Assembly (NCBI GenBank): GCA_964642485.1
Contig: CAZXPA010000002.1
Span: 1 to 34,250 of the forward strand
Direction: 5' to 3'
Length of the DNA: 34,250 bases
Origin: CAZXPA01 sp964642485
GTDB lineage: Bacteria; Patescibacteriota; Patescibacteriia; UBA2591; UBA6264
The translations under genes and the position numbers were made by a program. Of the stretch, positions 13,568 through 21,885 are shown in pieces. The notes under the pieces were generated by a model. That model was not told where the DNA came from and made no database searches. It was given only the letters and a program-made list of their open reading frames with translations. Within the stretch, counting starts at the first letter, position 1. Every line of letters starts with the position of its first letter.

Positions 13568-14153
13568 GTTTATTCTTTAAAAAATTTTTAATCATTTGAA
13601 TAGCTTTTTTCTTAATTTTGCTGATACCCTCTTTGTTGTTATCAACAATAAGATCATATATCTTTTTTTGTCTTAAATTAATTCCATAAAGTTGCTGGTA
13701 ACGCTTTTGATCCCCGTTATCTCTCTGCTCAATCATTTCTCTGGCCTGGGAAAGTGTTAAATTATTTCTTTGACTTAGTCTTTTAATTCGAATTGATTTC
13801 CTACAATCAACAAAAATCTTACAATCAGAAAAATCACCAGACGCCCAACCAGCCAACCGGCCAGCAATAACGTAGCCCCCTTTCATAGCAGTCTTTAACA
13901 TCTGCTCATCTATAAAATAATCAACCTTTGCTGGTAAAGTTTTAGATGCCTTTCCTAATGAAATCTTTCTTTTTCTAGCAAATTTTCTCAGGATATCGCC
14001 GGCATTTATGAATTCTAATTTGAAATAACGAGCTATTTCTTTAGCAATTGTATCTTTGCCTGAAGCAGCAAATCCTGAGACAGTGATGGTTAACCCTTTT
14101 TTTCTAATTACTGCTTTTTCGTGTCTTTTTAGAAATTTTAAATATGTTCCCAT
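13527..14153 (-). CDS. Cytidylate kinase-like nucleotide kinase
   Basis: A P-loop NMP kinase of about 208 residues. TVSGFAASGKDTIAKEIA is the Walker A region, and INAGDILRKFA plus YVIAGRLAGWA resemble the NMP-binding part of the short, archaeal-type cytidylate kinases. RIKRLSQRNNLTLSQAREMIEQRDNGDQKRY is the LID region. It would phosphorylate CMP/dCMP. Its ATG shares one base with the rlu stop (TAATG), indicating coupled translation. Confidence 0.83.
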   Translation of the reverse strand: MGTYLKFLKRHEKAVIRKKGLTITVSGFAASGKDTIAKEIARYFKLEFINAGDILRKFARKRKISLGKASKTLPAKVDYFIDEQMLKTAMKGGYVIAGRLAGWASGDFSDCKIFVDCRKSIRIKRLSQRNNLTLSQAREMIEQRDNGDQKRYQQLYGINLRQKKIYDLIVDNNKEGISKIKKKAIQMIKNFLKNKHDKYDRRKKTRKK

Positions 14154-14950
14154 TATTGACTATTTTTTAATTTTTTTAAAAAATCATCTAACTCTTTTGG
14201 TAACCCACTTTTAAACTCTTGCCACCTATTATTTAAATCATAAAAACCTAAATAACAAGCATGTAAAAATATTCTCCCTAATTTTTGTTTGGTTGTTAAA
14301 TTGTTTAATTGTTTAATTGAATATCGCCTGTCCCCAACAATTGGACAATTAATTGATTTAAGATGAACTCTTATCTGATGAGTCCGGCCAGTTGCCGGTC
14401 TTACCTGCAAAAGGGTAAAATCCTTAAATTGTTTTTTGATTTTATACCTTGTAAATGCCGGCTTCTCGTCTTTTATCTTTTTTCTATACTGAACAGCAAC
14501 AATTTTCCCTTCTCTAGTTCTAGCTAAAGGTATATCAATTATTCCTCTTTTTTCTAAAGGCCTGCCATGAACTAAAGCTAAATATTCTTTTTTTATCTTA
14601 CCCTGTTTAAACTGCTCAATTAAGACTTGATACATTTTTTCCGTCCGGGCCACAACCATTAAGCCAGAGACATCTCTGTCTAGACGATGGACAATCCCCC
14701 ATCGTCCTGGCTGACCAACCCCTTTTATCTCTGGATAATATTTTAAAAGCAAGTCAACTAAAGTTTTGTCTAAAGAATATTTAACAGGGTGAACCCTGTT
14801 AAATAATTTCGCCCTTGGCGAAATTCCTGCTCCGCAGGATTTAACAGGGTGAACCAATAAACCGGCTGGTTTATCAACTATTAAAAAATTATCATCCTTG
14901 GTCAGGATGTCTAATTTTATATCAAATTTAGGGAAAAAGTCAACTGGCAT
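14153..14950 (-). CDS. RluA/RluD-family pseudouridine synthase with an in-frame palindromic insertion
   Basis: Isomerises uridines in rRNA or tRNA. The catalytic motif HRLDRDVSGLMVVART (Asp after HRL) and the later RPATGRTHQIRVHL and GRIFLHACYLGF blocks are clear. There is no S4 domain. After KPAGLL, where relatives have one VHP followed by about ten residues to the TLV helix, this protein carries VHPVK twice. The 20 residues VHPVKSCGAGISPRAKLFNR (about 33-52) come from the 58-bp palindromic element. The start shares one base with the cca stop. Confidence 0.92.
   Translation of the reverse strand: MPVDFFPKFDIKLDILTKDDNFLIVDKPAGLLVHPVKSCGAGISPRAKLFNRVHPVKYSLDKTLVDLLLKYYPEIKGVGQPGRWGIVHRLDRDVSGLMVVARTEKMYQVLIEQFKQGKIKKEYLALVHGRPLEKRGIIDIPLARTREGKIVAVQYRKKIKDEKPAFTRYKIKKQFKDFTLLQVRPATGRTHQIRVHLKSINCPIVGDRRYSIKQLNNLTTKQKLGRIFLHACYLGFYDLNNRWQEFKSGLPKELDDFLKKLKNSQ
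14793..14850 (-). repeat. 58-bp palindromic element, copy B (inside rlu)
   Basis: Same architecture as copy A: 12-bp terminal repeats, hairpin AATTTCGCC-CTT-GGCGAAATT (14805-14825) and hairpin CCTGC-TCC-GCAGG (14826-14838). The short stem differs from copies A and C on both strands in a compensatory way. An extra ATTTAACAGGGTGA abuts it at 14779-14792. Confidence 0.95.
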
Positions 14951-16527
14951 TAAAGACGTTTTTTTAAAAACCTTAAAGCCTGCTTTTTATTTTTAATCTT
15001 TTTGCTTAACTGTCGTTCACGCACTAATCCTAAAAGTCTACCAATCCGAGGCCCCGGAGATAGATTAAACTCTTTCATAATATCATCACCAGTAACTAAT
15101 GGTTTAGGCAACTCCTTTCTGCTTTTACTTAACTCTTTTAATCCTTTAATTCTGTCAAGCATTTGATTAAACTTTTCAAAATCTGGCTTACCTTTTTGGG
15201 GGATCGTTGCCGAAATATCAATAAAAGATAATCTAAGTAAATCTTGACCTGGCTTACGGGGGTTAAAAAAGTATTTCTCAATTGTCCCCGGTCTCATCTT
15301 GGTTATATCTCCCCTGATTAATATCATATGTTGCCTTACTAACCAGGCCAAATTTTCTGGATCAACGCCTACCTCAGCCGGACTTGATAATTTTAATCGC
15401 TGACAAATCTTTTTTGTAATTTCTTCTCCGACAACATCATGCCCATTAAAACGGATTCGATCTGTACCATCTTTTTCTGGGGTTCGGATAGTATATGGTT
15501 TACCTAAATCATGAAACATAGCGGCTAAAATTAAATCTGTTGATAATGGTTTTTTGCCAAATTGCTTTTTAAATTCTGGAGAAGTTAATTTTTCTAAACA
15601 TAGACGGGCATGATTCCAAACATCACCTTCTGAATGAAAATTTTCTGGCTGAGGACATCCTTTCATTTTTAAAATCTCTGGCATCAATTCTTTAAAAGCT
15701 CCACTTTTATCATATAAATCAAAAGCTTGAACTGGATTATGCTTAAAGGCCTTTAAAAACTCCTTGGCAATTACCTCATAAGGAATGGCCCGCTTTTCAA
15801 CAACCTTGGACTCAACAGTTGGACCACTGGAAACTGACTCCACTCTCCGACCTATTTTATTAAGAAGTTCAATTCGTTTTTTTAAAGCCTGCCAGGTTTT
15901 TTCTTCAATTTTAAAATTAAGCTGACAAGCCAGCCTTATAGCCCTTAACATCCTGGAATAATCTTCCTTAAATCTCTCTGTCGGAAGCCCTACTGTTCGT
16001 ATTAACCTTTTTTCTAGATTATCAATTCCCTTATAAGGATCAATAATCTGCCATTGACCAACGCCTTTTTTGCTGGATTTCTTCCATCTTAAGGCTATGG
16101 CATTGATAGTAAAATCGCGACGGCTTAAGTCCTTGTTAATTGACAAATCGGGATTACTTTGAATCTCAACGTCTCGATAACCACCAGTGCCAAAAGAAAA
16201 ATCTCTTCTTGGTAAAGCAATGTCAAATGGATTATGAGAATCACCGTCCTTGGGAACAAATTTAAACACGCCAAACAACTGACCAACTAAATTAACCTTT
16301 CCCTGGTTTGCTAAAAATTTCTCTAAATCCTTTACTTTGACTTTTCGAACAACAAAATCATAATCCTTAGTTGGCTTTGATAAAAGTAGATCTCTAACTG
16401 CTCCGCCAACTAAAAAAATATCCGCTGAAGGAAATTTCTTTTTAAGTTTTTCTAAAAAACTAAAACCCCTCTCTTTTTCTAAAGATTCTAAATTCATAGC
16501 AGGACTATCTTTTTTCTTTAAGGGCAT
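14950..16527 (-). CDS. cca: CCA tRNA nucleotidyltransferase with HD domain
   Basis: Adds CCA to tRNA 3' ends; several tRNAs in this window (Phe, Val, Ala, Pro-GGG) lack an encoded CCA and would need it. The class II nucleotidyltransferase head has VGGAVRDLLL (about 40-49) and the metal ligands DYD (about 55-57), followed by RRDFTINAIALR. A C-terminal HD domain shows NHARLCLEKL, MFHDLGKP and GHDVVGEE, giving a 525-residue protein. It heads the cca-rlu-cmk-rplS run, joined to rlu by a one-base stop/start overlap. Confidence 0.93.
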   Translation of the reverse strand: MPLKKKDSPAMNLESLEKERGFSFLEKLKKKFPSADIFLVGGAVRDLLLSKPTKDYDFVVRKVKVKDLEKFLANQGKVNLVGQLFGVFKFVPKDGDSHNPFDIALPRRDFSFGTGGYRDVEIQSNPDLSINKDLSRRDFTINAIALRWKKSSKKGVGQWQIIDPYKGIDNLEKRLIRTVGLPTERFKEDYSRMLRAIRLACQLNFKIEEKTWQALKKRIELLNKIGRRVESVSSGPTVESKVVEKRAIPYEVIAKEFLKAFKHNPVQAFDLYDKSGAFKELMPEILKMKGCPQPENFHSEGDVWNHARLCLEKLTSPEFKKQFGKKPLSTDLILAAMFHDLGKPYTIRTPEKDGTDRIRFNGHDVVGEEITKKICQRLKLSSPAEVGVDPENLAWLVRQHMILIRGDITKMRPGTIEKYFFNPRKPGQDLLRLSFIDISATIPQKGKPDFEKFNQMLDRIKGLKELSKSRKELPKPLVTGDDIMKEFNLSPGPRIGRLLGLVRERQLSKKIKNKKQALRFLKKRL

Positions 16528-16536
16528 ATAAATTAT

Positions 16537-17025
16537 TTAACTATCTAGTTTTTTGTGCCAAAAAATTGTTGTCATCTGACGATAGAGCTTACTACCTGGC
16601 GATCCAAATGTAAAATAATGGCGAACTGGCGTACGTCTACTCTGACTATTACTAATTGCTTGTCTATTACCAACGTAAAAACCAATATGGCTATGGGTTT
16701 TGCCATCTGGATACAATTTTTTTTTCCAAACAATAACCGCGCCCTTCCTTGGTTTTTTGATTTTTATCCAACCAGACTCTTGCATGTCACCTATAGTGCT
16801 CTTTACTGTTAAATGAGATTTATTAATTAAGTCGAAATTATTTAAAATAAAAGAAACAAAAAAAGCACAGGAAAGCTCCCCGTCTTTTACCCCATCCTTC
16901 TTATTTTTTCCGTTGTAAATATAAAAATTTTGAAAAAGACGGGTTCCTAAACTATTTTCTATCATTTTAAGATATGAATCCTTGATAATAAAAACTGTTC
17001 TGGGACCAGATTTCTGTAAGGCCAT
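16537..17025 (-). CDS. NlpC/P60-like cysteine hydrolase
   Basis: A 162-residue protein with the NlpC/P60 (CHAP-like) pattern: Cys53 in GELSCAFFVS as nucleophile, a PRKGAVIVW strand, and His113 in SHIGFYVGN followed by a polar stretch. Such enzymes cleave peptidoglycan peptides or related amide bonds. There is no signal peptide, so it may act inside the cell or on a different substrate. The stop is 9 bp before cca, so the two are probably co-transcribed. Confidence 0.72.
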   Translation of the reverse strand: MALQKSGPRTVFIIKDSYLKMIENSLGTRLFQNFYIYNGKNKKDGVKDGELSCAFFVSFILNNFDLINKSHLTVKSTIGDMQESGWIKIKKPRKGAVIVWKKKLYPDGKTHSHIGFYVGNRQAISNSQSRRTPVRHYFTFGSPGSKLYRQMTTIFWHKKLDS

Positions 17026-17043
17026 AATTTTTCAATAAAATAG

Positions 17044-17118
17044 TGGGCGTACCCCGACTCGAACGGGGGACCTTCTGCGTGTCGAGCAGACGCTCTAAAC
17101 CAACTGAGCTATACGCCC
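17044..17118 (-). tRNA. tRNA-Val(GAC)
   Basis: Acceptor GGGCGTA/TACGCCC, anticodon stem TCTGC/GCAGA, loop TCGACAC with anticodon GAC. CCA is not encoded. It lies 33 bp from tRNA-Ile. Confidence 0.92.
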
Positions 17119-17151
17119 AACAAAAAGTAACCTCACTGCTAGCCTCCCAAG

Positions 17152-17226
17152 TGGTGGGCGTAGATGGATTTGAACCATCGACCTTTTCTTTATCAGAGAA
17201 ACGCTCTACCCCTGAGCTATACGCCC
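17152..17226 (-). tRNA. tRNA-Ile(GAT)
   Basis: Acceptor GGGCGTA/TACGCCC, anticodon stem TTTCT/AGAAA, loop CTGATAA with anticodon GAT. CCA is encoded. It lies downstream of the 16S gene, but a terminator intervenes at 17375-17409. Confidence 0.94.
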
Positions 17227-17374
17227 AAAATCATTCTATCATTTTAACAATATAACATTTTAACAAAAACATTTCAACTATATGATTGCATAATAATAGA
17301 ATAACAAAAAAACCAGTTAAAATCAATCCCTCACCCAGAATTTATGCATTTTTTAATGCGAAGCATATATCTCT

Positions 17375-17409
17375 AAAAAAATAAAGTGCCACTGGTAAAG
17401 AGGCACTTT
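17375..17409 (-). terminator. Terminator of the 16S rRNA transcript
   Basis: AAAGTGCC and GGCACTTT form an 8-bp stem around an 11-nt loop, followed on the minus strand by ATTTTTTT. Confidence 0.8.
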
Positions 17410-17478
17410 GTTTTATATACACACTTTCAAAAATGCTGAGCATTAAATGAGCAGGTTCTTATAAATTCCGGGTAAGAG

Positions 17479-17497
17479 ATGAAGAATTTGTCAAAGG
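17479..17497 (-). other. 3' arm of the pre-16S processing stem
   Basis: This 19-nt stretch is perfectly complementary to the 16S leader at 19914-19932. Imperfect pairing extends the match to about 41 nt (17471-17511 with 19899-19939). Such stems are cut by RNase III in bacteria. A local hairpin CCTTGAATC/GATTCAAGG (17522-17545) lies between it and the mature 3' end. Confidence 0.85.
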
Positions 17498-17627
17498 CAG
17501 AGAGAGCCAACCTTTACCTTACCTTGAATCTTATATGATTCAAGGGTCGACCTCGTTACTGTTAAACAGCAACTGAGTCCTCTAAATGAGGTGATCCACC
17601 CACAGCTTCCGCTACGGGTGCCTTGTT

Positions 17628-17939
17628 CATGTTATTCCCTATGTTTCCATGGGCACGGACTATATCTTCACCCCCTTCTTTCGATCGAAAGGAGGGGGGC
17701 CAACGTATGATAACAGTTTGATTCTCTAATAAACTTAGAGCCCCTGCTATCAAAGGTATAAACCTTAAGTCTCTACGGGGCGAAGCACTCAACGCCTTGA
17801 GTGCTCGCTTCCCACGATGTTGCCTTCATGCCTTTATTTTAGCATAAAATGACTAAAAAATAAAGAGTAAGGGTTCACCGTTATAGTTGGGTTTTTCTTA
17901 AGGATTACTCCCTAAGGTCGCAATTTACAGGTTGTAACC
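17628..17939 (-). ncRNA. Group I intron at about 16S position 1498
   Basis: An ORF-less 312-nt intron. The upstream exon ends in U (AAGTCGT) and the intron ends in G, as group I introns require. An internal guide GCGAC (17917-17921) pairs with exon GTCGT, giving the classic U-G wobble at the 5' splice site. The core GATATAGTCCGT (17655-17666) is the conserved P7 region. A strong peripheral hairpin (GCACTCAA/TTGAGTGC) is present. It interrupts the decoding site near the universally conserved 1492-1493. Confidence 0.92.
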
Positions 17940-18358
17940 ACGACTTCGCCCCTGTTACCAATCCTACCTTATTCCCGCGAACGCGGACTTTCGGGTATTA
18001 CCGGCTTCCTTGGCGTGACGGGCAGTGAGTACAAAGTTTGGGAACGTATTCACCGTACCGTAGCTGATATACGGTTACTAGCGATTCCAGCTTCATGAGG
18101 TCGAGTTGCAGACCTCAATCCGAACTGAGACCGGCTTTGATGGGATTAGCTCCGCCTTACGGCTTTGCGACCCTTTGTACCGGCCATTGTACCACGTGTG
18201 TTGCCCAGGGCATAAGGGCCATGCTGATTTGACGTCGTCCCCACCTTCCTCCGGCTCATCACCGGCAGTCCTCTTAGAGTGCCCAACTTCTTAAAAGAAT
18301 GATGGCAACTAAGAGCAAGGGTTGCGCTCGTTTCCCCACTTAAGGGTACACGTCACCG

Positions 18359-18389
<31 letters not shown>

Positions 18390-18519
18390 ACTAGGTTCCG
18401 ATTTTACGGTCAGTCAACCTTTCGGCTAACCTACAACCTAGCGAGTCAAGCCCTGGTGAGGTTCTTCGCTTAGCATCGAATTAAACCACATGGTCCACCG
18501 CTTGTGCAAACTCCCGTCT

Positions 18520-18551
<32 letters not shown>

Positions 18552-18932
18552 TCCCAGGCGGGATGCTTAACGCGTTAGCTTTTTTACTGCGGCACTGAAA
18601 GGGTCGACACTTCCAATGCCCAGCATCCATCGTTTACGGCGTGGAATACCGGGGTATCTAATCCCGTTCTCTCCCCACGCTTTCGTGTCTCAGCGTCAGA
18701 ACTGTTCTAGCAAGCTGCCTTCGCATTCGGTGTTCCTGCCGATATTAACGGATTCTACCCCTACACCGGCAGTTCCACTTGCCTCTCCCAGTCTCTAGTT
18801 TAATAGTTTTTCTGGCGCTCCCAATGTTGAGCAAAGGGCTTTAACCAGAAACTTATTAAACCGCCTACACACGCTTTACGCCCAGTAAATCCGGATAACG
18901 CTTGTCGCCTTCGTCTTACCGCAGCTGCTGGC

Positions 18933-19380
18933 TGTATACTCATAATAGAGTAATTGCTACGGACTATATCACAATCCTTTTTTATAAATAAAAGGACCCT
19001 CGGCGTATGATAACAGTTTATAATTCCAGATTATCTGGCACCTGTTATCTCATCGCTTAATATTTAGCTTTAAGCGAATCAGTCTCTGAGGGGTTAATCC
19101 CGACTTGTCGGGACAACTTCCCTGCTGATTGCCTATAAGCTGTTTCGTCATAAACGAAATGCAGCAAAATCTTAAAGTTTAGATAAGAATTTTAACCTTT
19201 TCAAACTTCAAGGTTCTGGCAAAGCCAGGTTCTTATAGTTTGGCAATAAGATATTATACCTTTCAAACTTCAAGGTTCTGGCAAAGCCAGGTTCTTATAG
19301 GTTTCCAGCATATAAGCCAAGTTTTTCAACTTCGATTACTCGAAGAAGTCGCGCTCTTTGATAAGACGAAAATTAATTGC
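18933..19380 (-). ncRNA. Group I intron at about 16S position 516
   Basis: An ORF-less insertion of about 448 nt between CTAACTTCGT and GCCAGCAGC. It shares the core GATATAGTCCGT (18959-18970) and a 16-nt block CGTATGATAACAGTTT (plus strand, 19004-19019) with the other intron (17704-17719), so the two are related. GCGCG in the intron can pair with exon-intron CGT/GC and would place a U-G pair at the 5' site. The exact borders are ambiguous by 1-2 nt because GC is repeated at both ends. Confidence 0.88.
19199..19300 (-). repeat. 40-nt direct repeat inside the second 16S intron
   Basis: Two identical 40-nt copies (19199-19238 and 19261-19300) are separated by 22 nt. Each contains a hairpin CTGGC-AAA-GCCAG. 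They lie in the 5' peripheral part of the intron, away from the P7 core. Confidence 0.93.
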
Positions 19381-19821
19381 ACGAAGTTAGCTGCGACTTA
19401 TTCCTGGGGTACACTCAACCGAAGCTTGTTCCCCCAGAAAAGCAGTTTACACTCCGAAAAGATTCATCCTGCACGCGGCGTCGCTCCTTCAGCCTTTCGG
19501 CCATTGAGGAAGATTCTTGACTGCAGCCCCCCGTAGGAGATTGAGCAGTGTCTCAGTCTCAATGAGGCGGATCATGCTCTCACACCCGCTACCCGTCATC
19601 GGCTTGGTAGGCCATTACCCTACCAACAACCTGATGGGCCATAAGCTCCTCAGAAAGCGCGATTGCTCGCTTTACTAAGCACTCAATATGAGTGCTCAGC
19701 ATATGGGGTATTAGCCTCGATTTCTCGAGGTTATTCCCCTCTTTCCGGCAGATTACTAATGTGTTACTCTCCCGTTTGCCACTGCCTGATAAATCAGGCC
19801 GTTCGACTTGCATGCCTTAGA

Positions 19822-19861
<40 letters not shown>

Positions 19862-19913
19862 TTAAAAAAGATTTGATCTAATAAATAAAAGGAATAGATT
19901 GGCTAATTCTCTA

Positions 19914-19932
19914 CCTTTGACAAATTCTTCAT
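19914..19932 (-). other. 5' arm of the pre-16S processing stem
   Basis: CCTTTGACAAATTCTTCAT on the plus strand is the exact reverse complement of 17479-17497 in the trailer. Palindromic element copy C begins 4 bp beyond it (19936) and overlaps the outer end of the imperfect stem. Confidence 0.85.
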
Positions 19933-19935
19933 TTT

Positions 19936-19993
19936 ACCCTGTTAAATGCCGCTTCGCGGCAATTTCGCCAAGGGCGAAATTATTTAACAGGGT
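19936..19993 (+). repeat. 58-bp palindromic element, copy C (16S leader)
   Basis: Same terminal repeats as copies A and B, with hairpins GCCGC-TTC-GCGGC (19948-19960) and AATTTCGCC-AAG-GGCGAAATT (19961-19981). It is oriented opposite to copies A and B on the map. It lies upstream of the processing stem, probably within the primary rRNA transcript. Confidence 0.95.
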
Positions 19994-19999
19994 GAATTG

Positions 20000-20078
20000 T
20001 TAAAGAACTGGTTGGGTACTTAGGTACTTAGTTAATTGGGGATTAATTAATTTGCTCTTCCCAATGACCCGATTACCC
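20000..20078. repeat. Short tandem repeats upstream of the 16S gene
   Basis: GGTACTTA appears twice at about 20015-20030. Four degenerate copies of GGTAATYG (minus strand) lie at about 20064-20095, running into the end of trmD. The same GGTACTTAGGTACTT motif recurs after rpsL at about 28747. No clear rRNA promoter could be picked out here. Confidence 0.5.
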
Positions 20079-20080
20079 AA

Positions 20081-20761
20081 TTACCCGATTACCTGATGTG
20101 TCCGCCACTCTTTTACTTTCTGATGATCGCCTGAAAGTAAAACCTTTGGCGCCTTCAGCTTCTTTAGCTTACCAAACTTATCTTTATATGTAAAGACCTC
20201 TGGACGAGTATATTGTGGATATTCAATATTAATTGATGATTTAAAAGAAAAGCTCTCTTCTTCTAAAGATTCTGCTTTAATCACCCCAGGAATTAACCTG
20301 GCAACCGCATCAACAATTATCATGGCAGGGATTTCTCCGCCTGTCAAGATATAAGAACCGATAGAAATTTGTTCATCAACAAACTTTGTTACCCTTTCGT
20401 CAACCCCCTCATACCGACCACAAATTAGAACCACTCTTTCTGTTCTTGACAATCTCCTGGCTGTCTTTTGATCAAGTTGCTTACCTTTTGGGGTTAATAA
20501 AATAATTCTTAATTTTTTATTTATATTTTTGGTTTTACTTAAACTTCTTATTGCTCTATATAAAGGAGGGAGTTTAAGAATCATTCCCGGCCCACCGCCA
20601 TAAGGTTTATCATCTACTGTTTTGTGCTTGTCAGTAGTCCATTTTCTAAGGTTATGAACCTTAATTTTAATGAATTTCTTTTTCTGGGCCCGAGCAATAA
20701 TCGAGGTATTAAAATAGGAATCAAAAATATGAGGAAATATTGTAATAATATCAAACTGCAT
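20081..20761 (-). CDS. trmD: tRNA (guanine37-N1)-methyltransferase TrmD
   Basis: Methylates G37 next to the anticodon, using S-adenosylmethionine bound in a trefoil knot, and prevents frameshifting. The start FDIITIFPHIFDSYF, the segment DDKPYGGGPGMILK and the knot region ICGRYEGVDERV..ISIGSYILTGGE are all present. The catalytic Asp lies in IIVDAVARLIPGV. The 226 residues match the usual length. It is the last gene of the rpsP-khpA-trmD group; rplS, its usual partner, lies elsewhere. Confidence 0.96.
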   Translation of the reverse strand: MQFDIITIFPHIFDSYFNTSIIARAQKKKFIKIKVHNLRKWTTDKHKTVDDKPYGGGPGMILKLPPLYRAIRSLSKTKNINKKLRIILLTPKGKQLDQKTARRLSRTERVVLICGRYEGVDERVTKFVDEQISIGSYILTGGEIPAMIIVDAVARLIPGVIKAESLEEESFSFKSSINIEYPQYTRPEVFTYKDKFGKLKKLKAPKVLLSGDHQKVKEWRTHQVIG

Positions 20762-20784
20762 AACTCGCTACGCTCGTTTTACTA

Positions 20785-20921
20785 CTAAATACGAATTTGT
20801 ACAAAAATACTAAAAATTATTTTCATTTCTTTCGTACTTTAGTAATATTTTCGTATTTCGTAGTAGTTAAGCAAAAATCGTCACCCAATAAGGCAACGAC
20901 TTCTGCGCCCCTTTTATTGGG
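20785..20921. repeat. Intergenic palindromes between khpA and trmD
   Basis: ACTACTAAATACGAA on the left mirrors TTCGTATTTCGTAGTAGT on the right (about 20782-20868). A second hairpin, CCCAATAA (20884-20891) / TTATTGGG (20914-20921), lies next to khpA. Confidence 0.7.
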
Positions 20922-20929
20922 AATACGTT

Positions 20930-21235
20930 TTACAATTTTAATTCTTCATCAGCACTTGCCCGTGGGGCTTTCCTGGTAGACCCTTCAGGTTCTTCAATCT
21001 TAAGGTTAACCCGGGCATTATTTCTTAGGCCAACAATTCGCAAAAGACTTCTAACCGCCCGTGCAGTTGAACCCTGACGACCAATAACCTGACCCATATC
21101 TTCTGGGTTAATTTTTAACGAGAGGAGAACTCCCATTTCATCAACGTTCCGAGTCACTTTAACGTCCTCTGGGTGAACAACAAGTGCCTTAATGACATTC
21201 TCTAAGAATTCCTGATCTTTATATTTTTCAGCCAT
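20930..21235 (-). CDS. khpA: KH-domain RNA-binding protein (KhpA-type)
   Basis: A 101-residue protein with one KH domain: FLENVIKALVVHPEDVKV, then the GxxG loop IGRQGS at about 51-56, and RAVRSLLRIVG. It stands between rpsP and trmD, the usual place of khpA in many Gram-positive bacteria. There it binds RNA and helps ribosome or small-RNA function. The C-terminal 25 residues are charged and variable. Confidence 0.9.
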   Translation of the reverse strand: MAEKYKDQEFLENVIKALVVHPEDVKVTRNVDEMGVLLSLKINPEDMGQVIGRQGSTARAVRSLLRIVGLRNNARVNLKIEEPEGSTRKAPRASADEELKL

Positions 21236-21425
21236 ATACTTAATCTAATGTCTTGACTAATACACTAATAAAAATGTATATTAATCTACTTCTACTTATC
21301 TATAAAACCTTCCAGCCTTTCGACCTTTTCCTGAAACCGGAAAAAATAACTTAATACGGTTTCTCAATTTCTTCAAGACTGGCATTTCAGTTGTTATTTA
21401 AAGTGTAACAAAAATATATTTCTTG

Positions 21426-21749
21426 TCAACCCCCCTCTTTTTTTGGCTTCTTTTTTACTGCTCTTTCCTTTTTACCCTTTTTCTTGTGTACCCTGGTTAC
21501 CTTAACTTTTTTGCCCTTAATAATCCCTTGCTTAATTAATAAATTATGAACTGAACCAGTTGACTGAGCTCCTTGAGAAAGCCAATATTTTATCCGCTCA
21601 ACTTTAAGAACGGTCTTTTTTGTTAAGGGGTTTAAAAATCCTAAATCTTCTAAAAAATCCCCCCGAGGATCTTTAGCTTTTTCCAATAAAATTATTCGAA
21701 AAAACGGTTGATTTTTTTTTCCTTTTCGACTTAACTTGATCGCTAACAT
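21426..21749 (-). CDS. rpsP: 30S ribosomal protein S16
   Basis: bS16 is an early assembly protein of the 30S body. MLAIKLSRKGKKNQPFFRIILLEKAKDPRGDFLEDLGFLNP contains the family blocks, followed by ERIKYWLSQGAQSTGSVHNLL. The C terminus is a lysine-rich tail. First gene of the rpsP-khpA-trmD group. Repeats of the type GTTAAAATG precede its start (about 21758-21792), as they do at several other genes here. Confidence 0.95.
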   Translation of the reverse strand: MLAIKLSRKGKKNQPFFRIILLEKAKDPRGDFLEDLGFLNPLTKKTVLKVERIKYWLSQGAQSTGSVHNLLIKQGIIKGKKVKVTRVHKKKGKKERAVKKKPKKEGG

Positions 21750-21885
21750 AACAAAATCATTTTAACATTAGAACATTGGAACATTTTAACATAATCTTTT
21801 AAAAAAGCAATGAGTGTTTTATTTATTCATAGCATTCGCATACATTCGCTCGCCTCGTCTCCGAGTCGGAGCGGGTAGATTGGCA

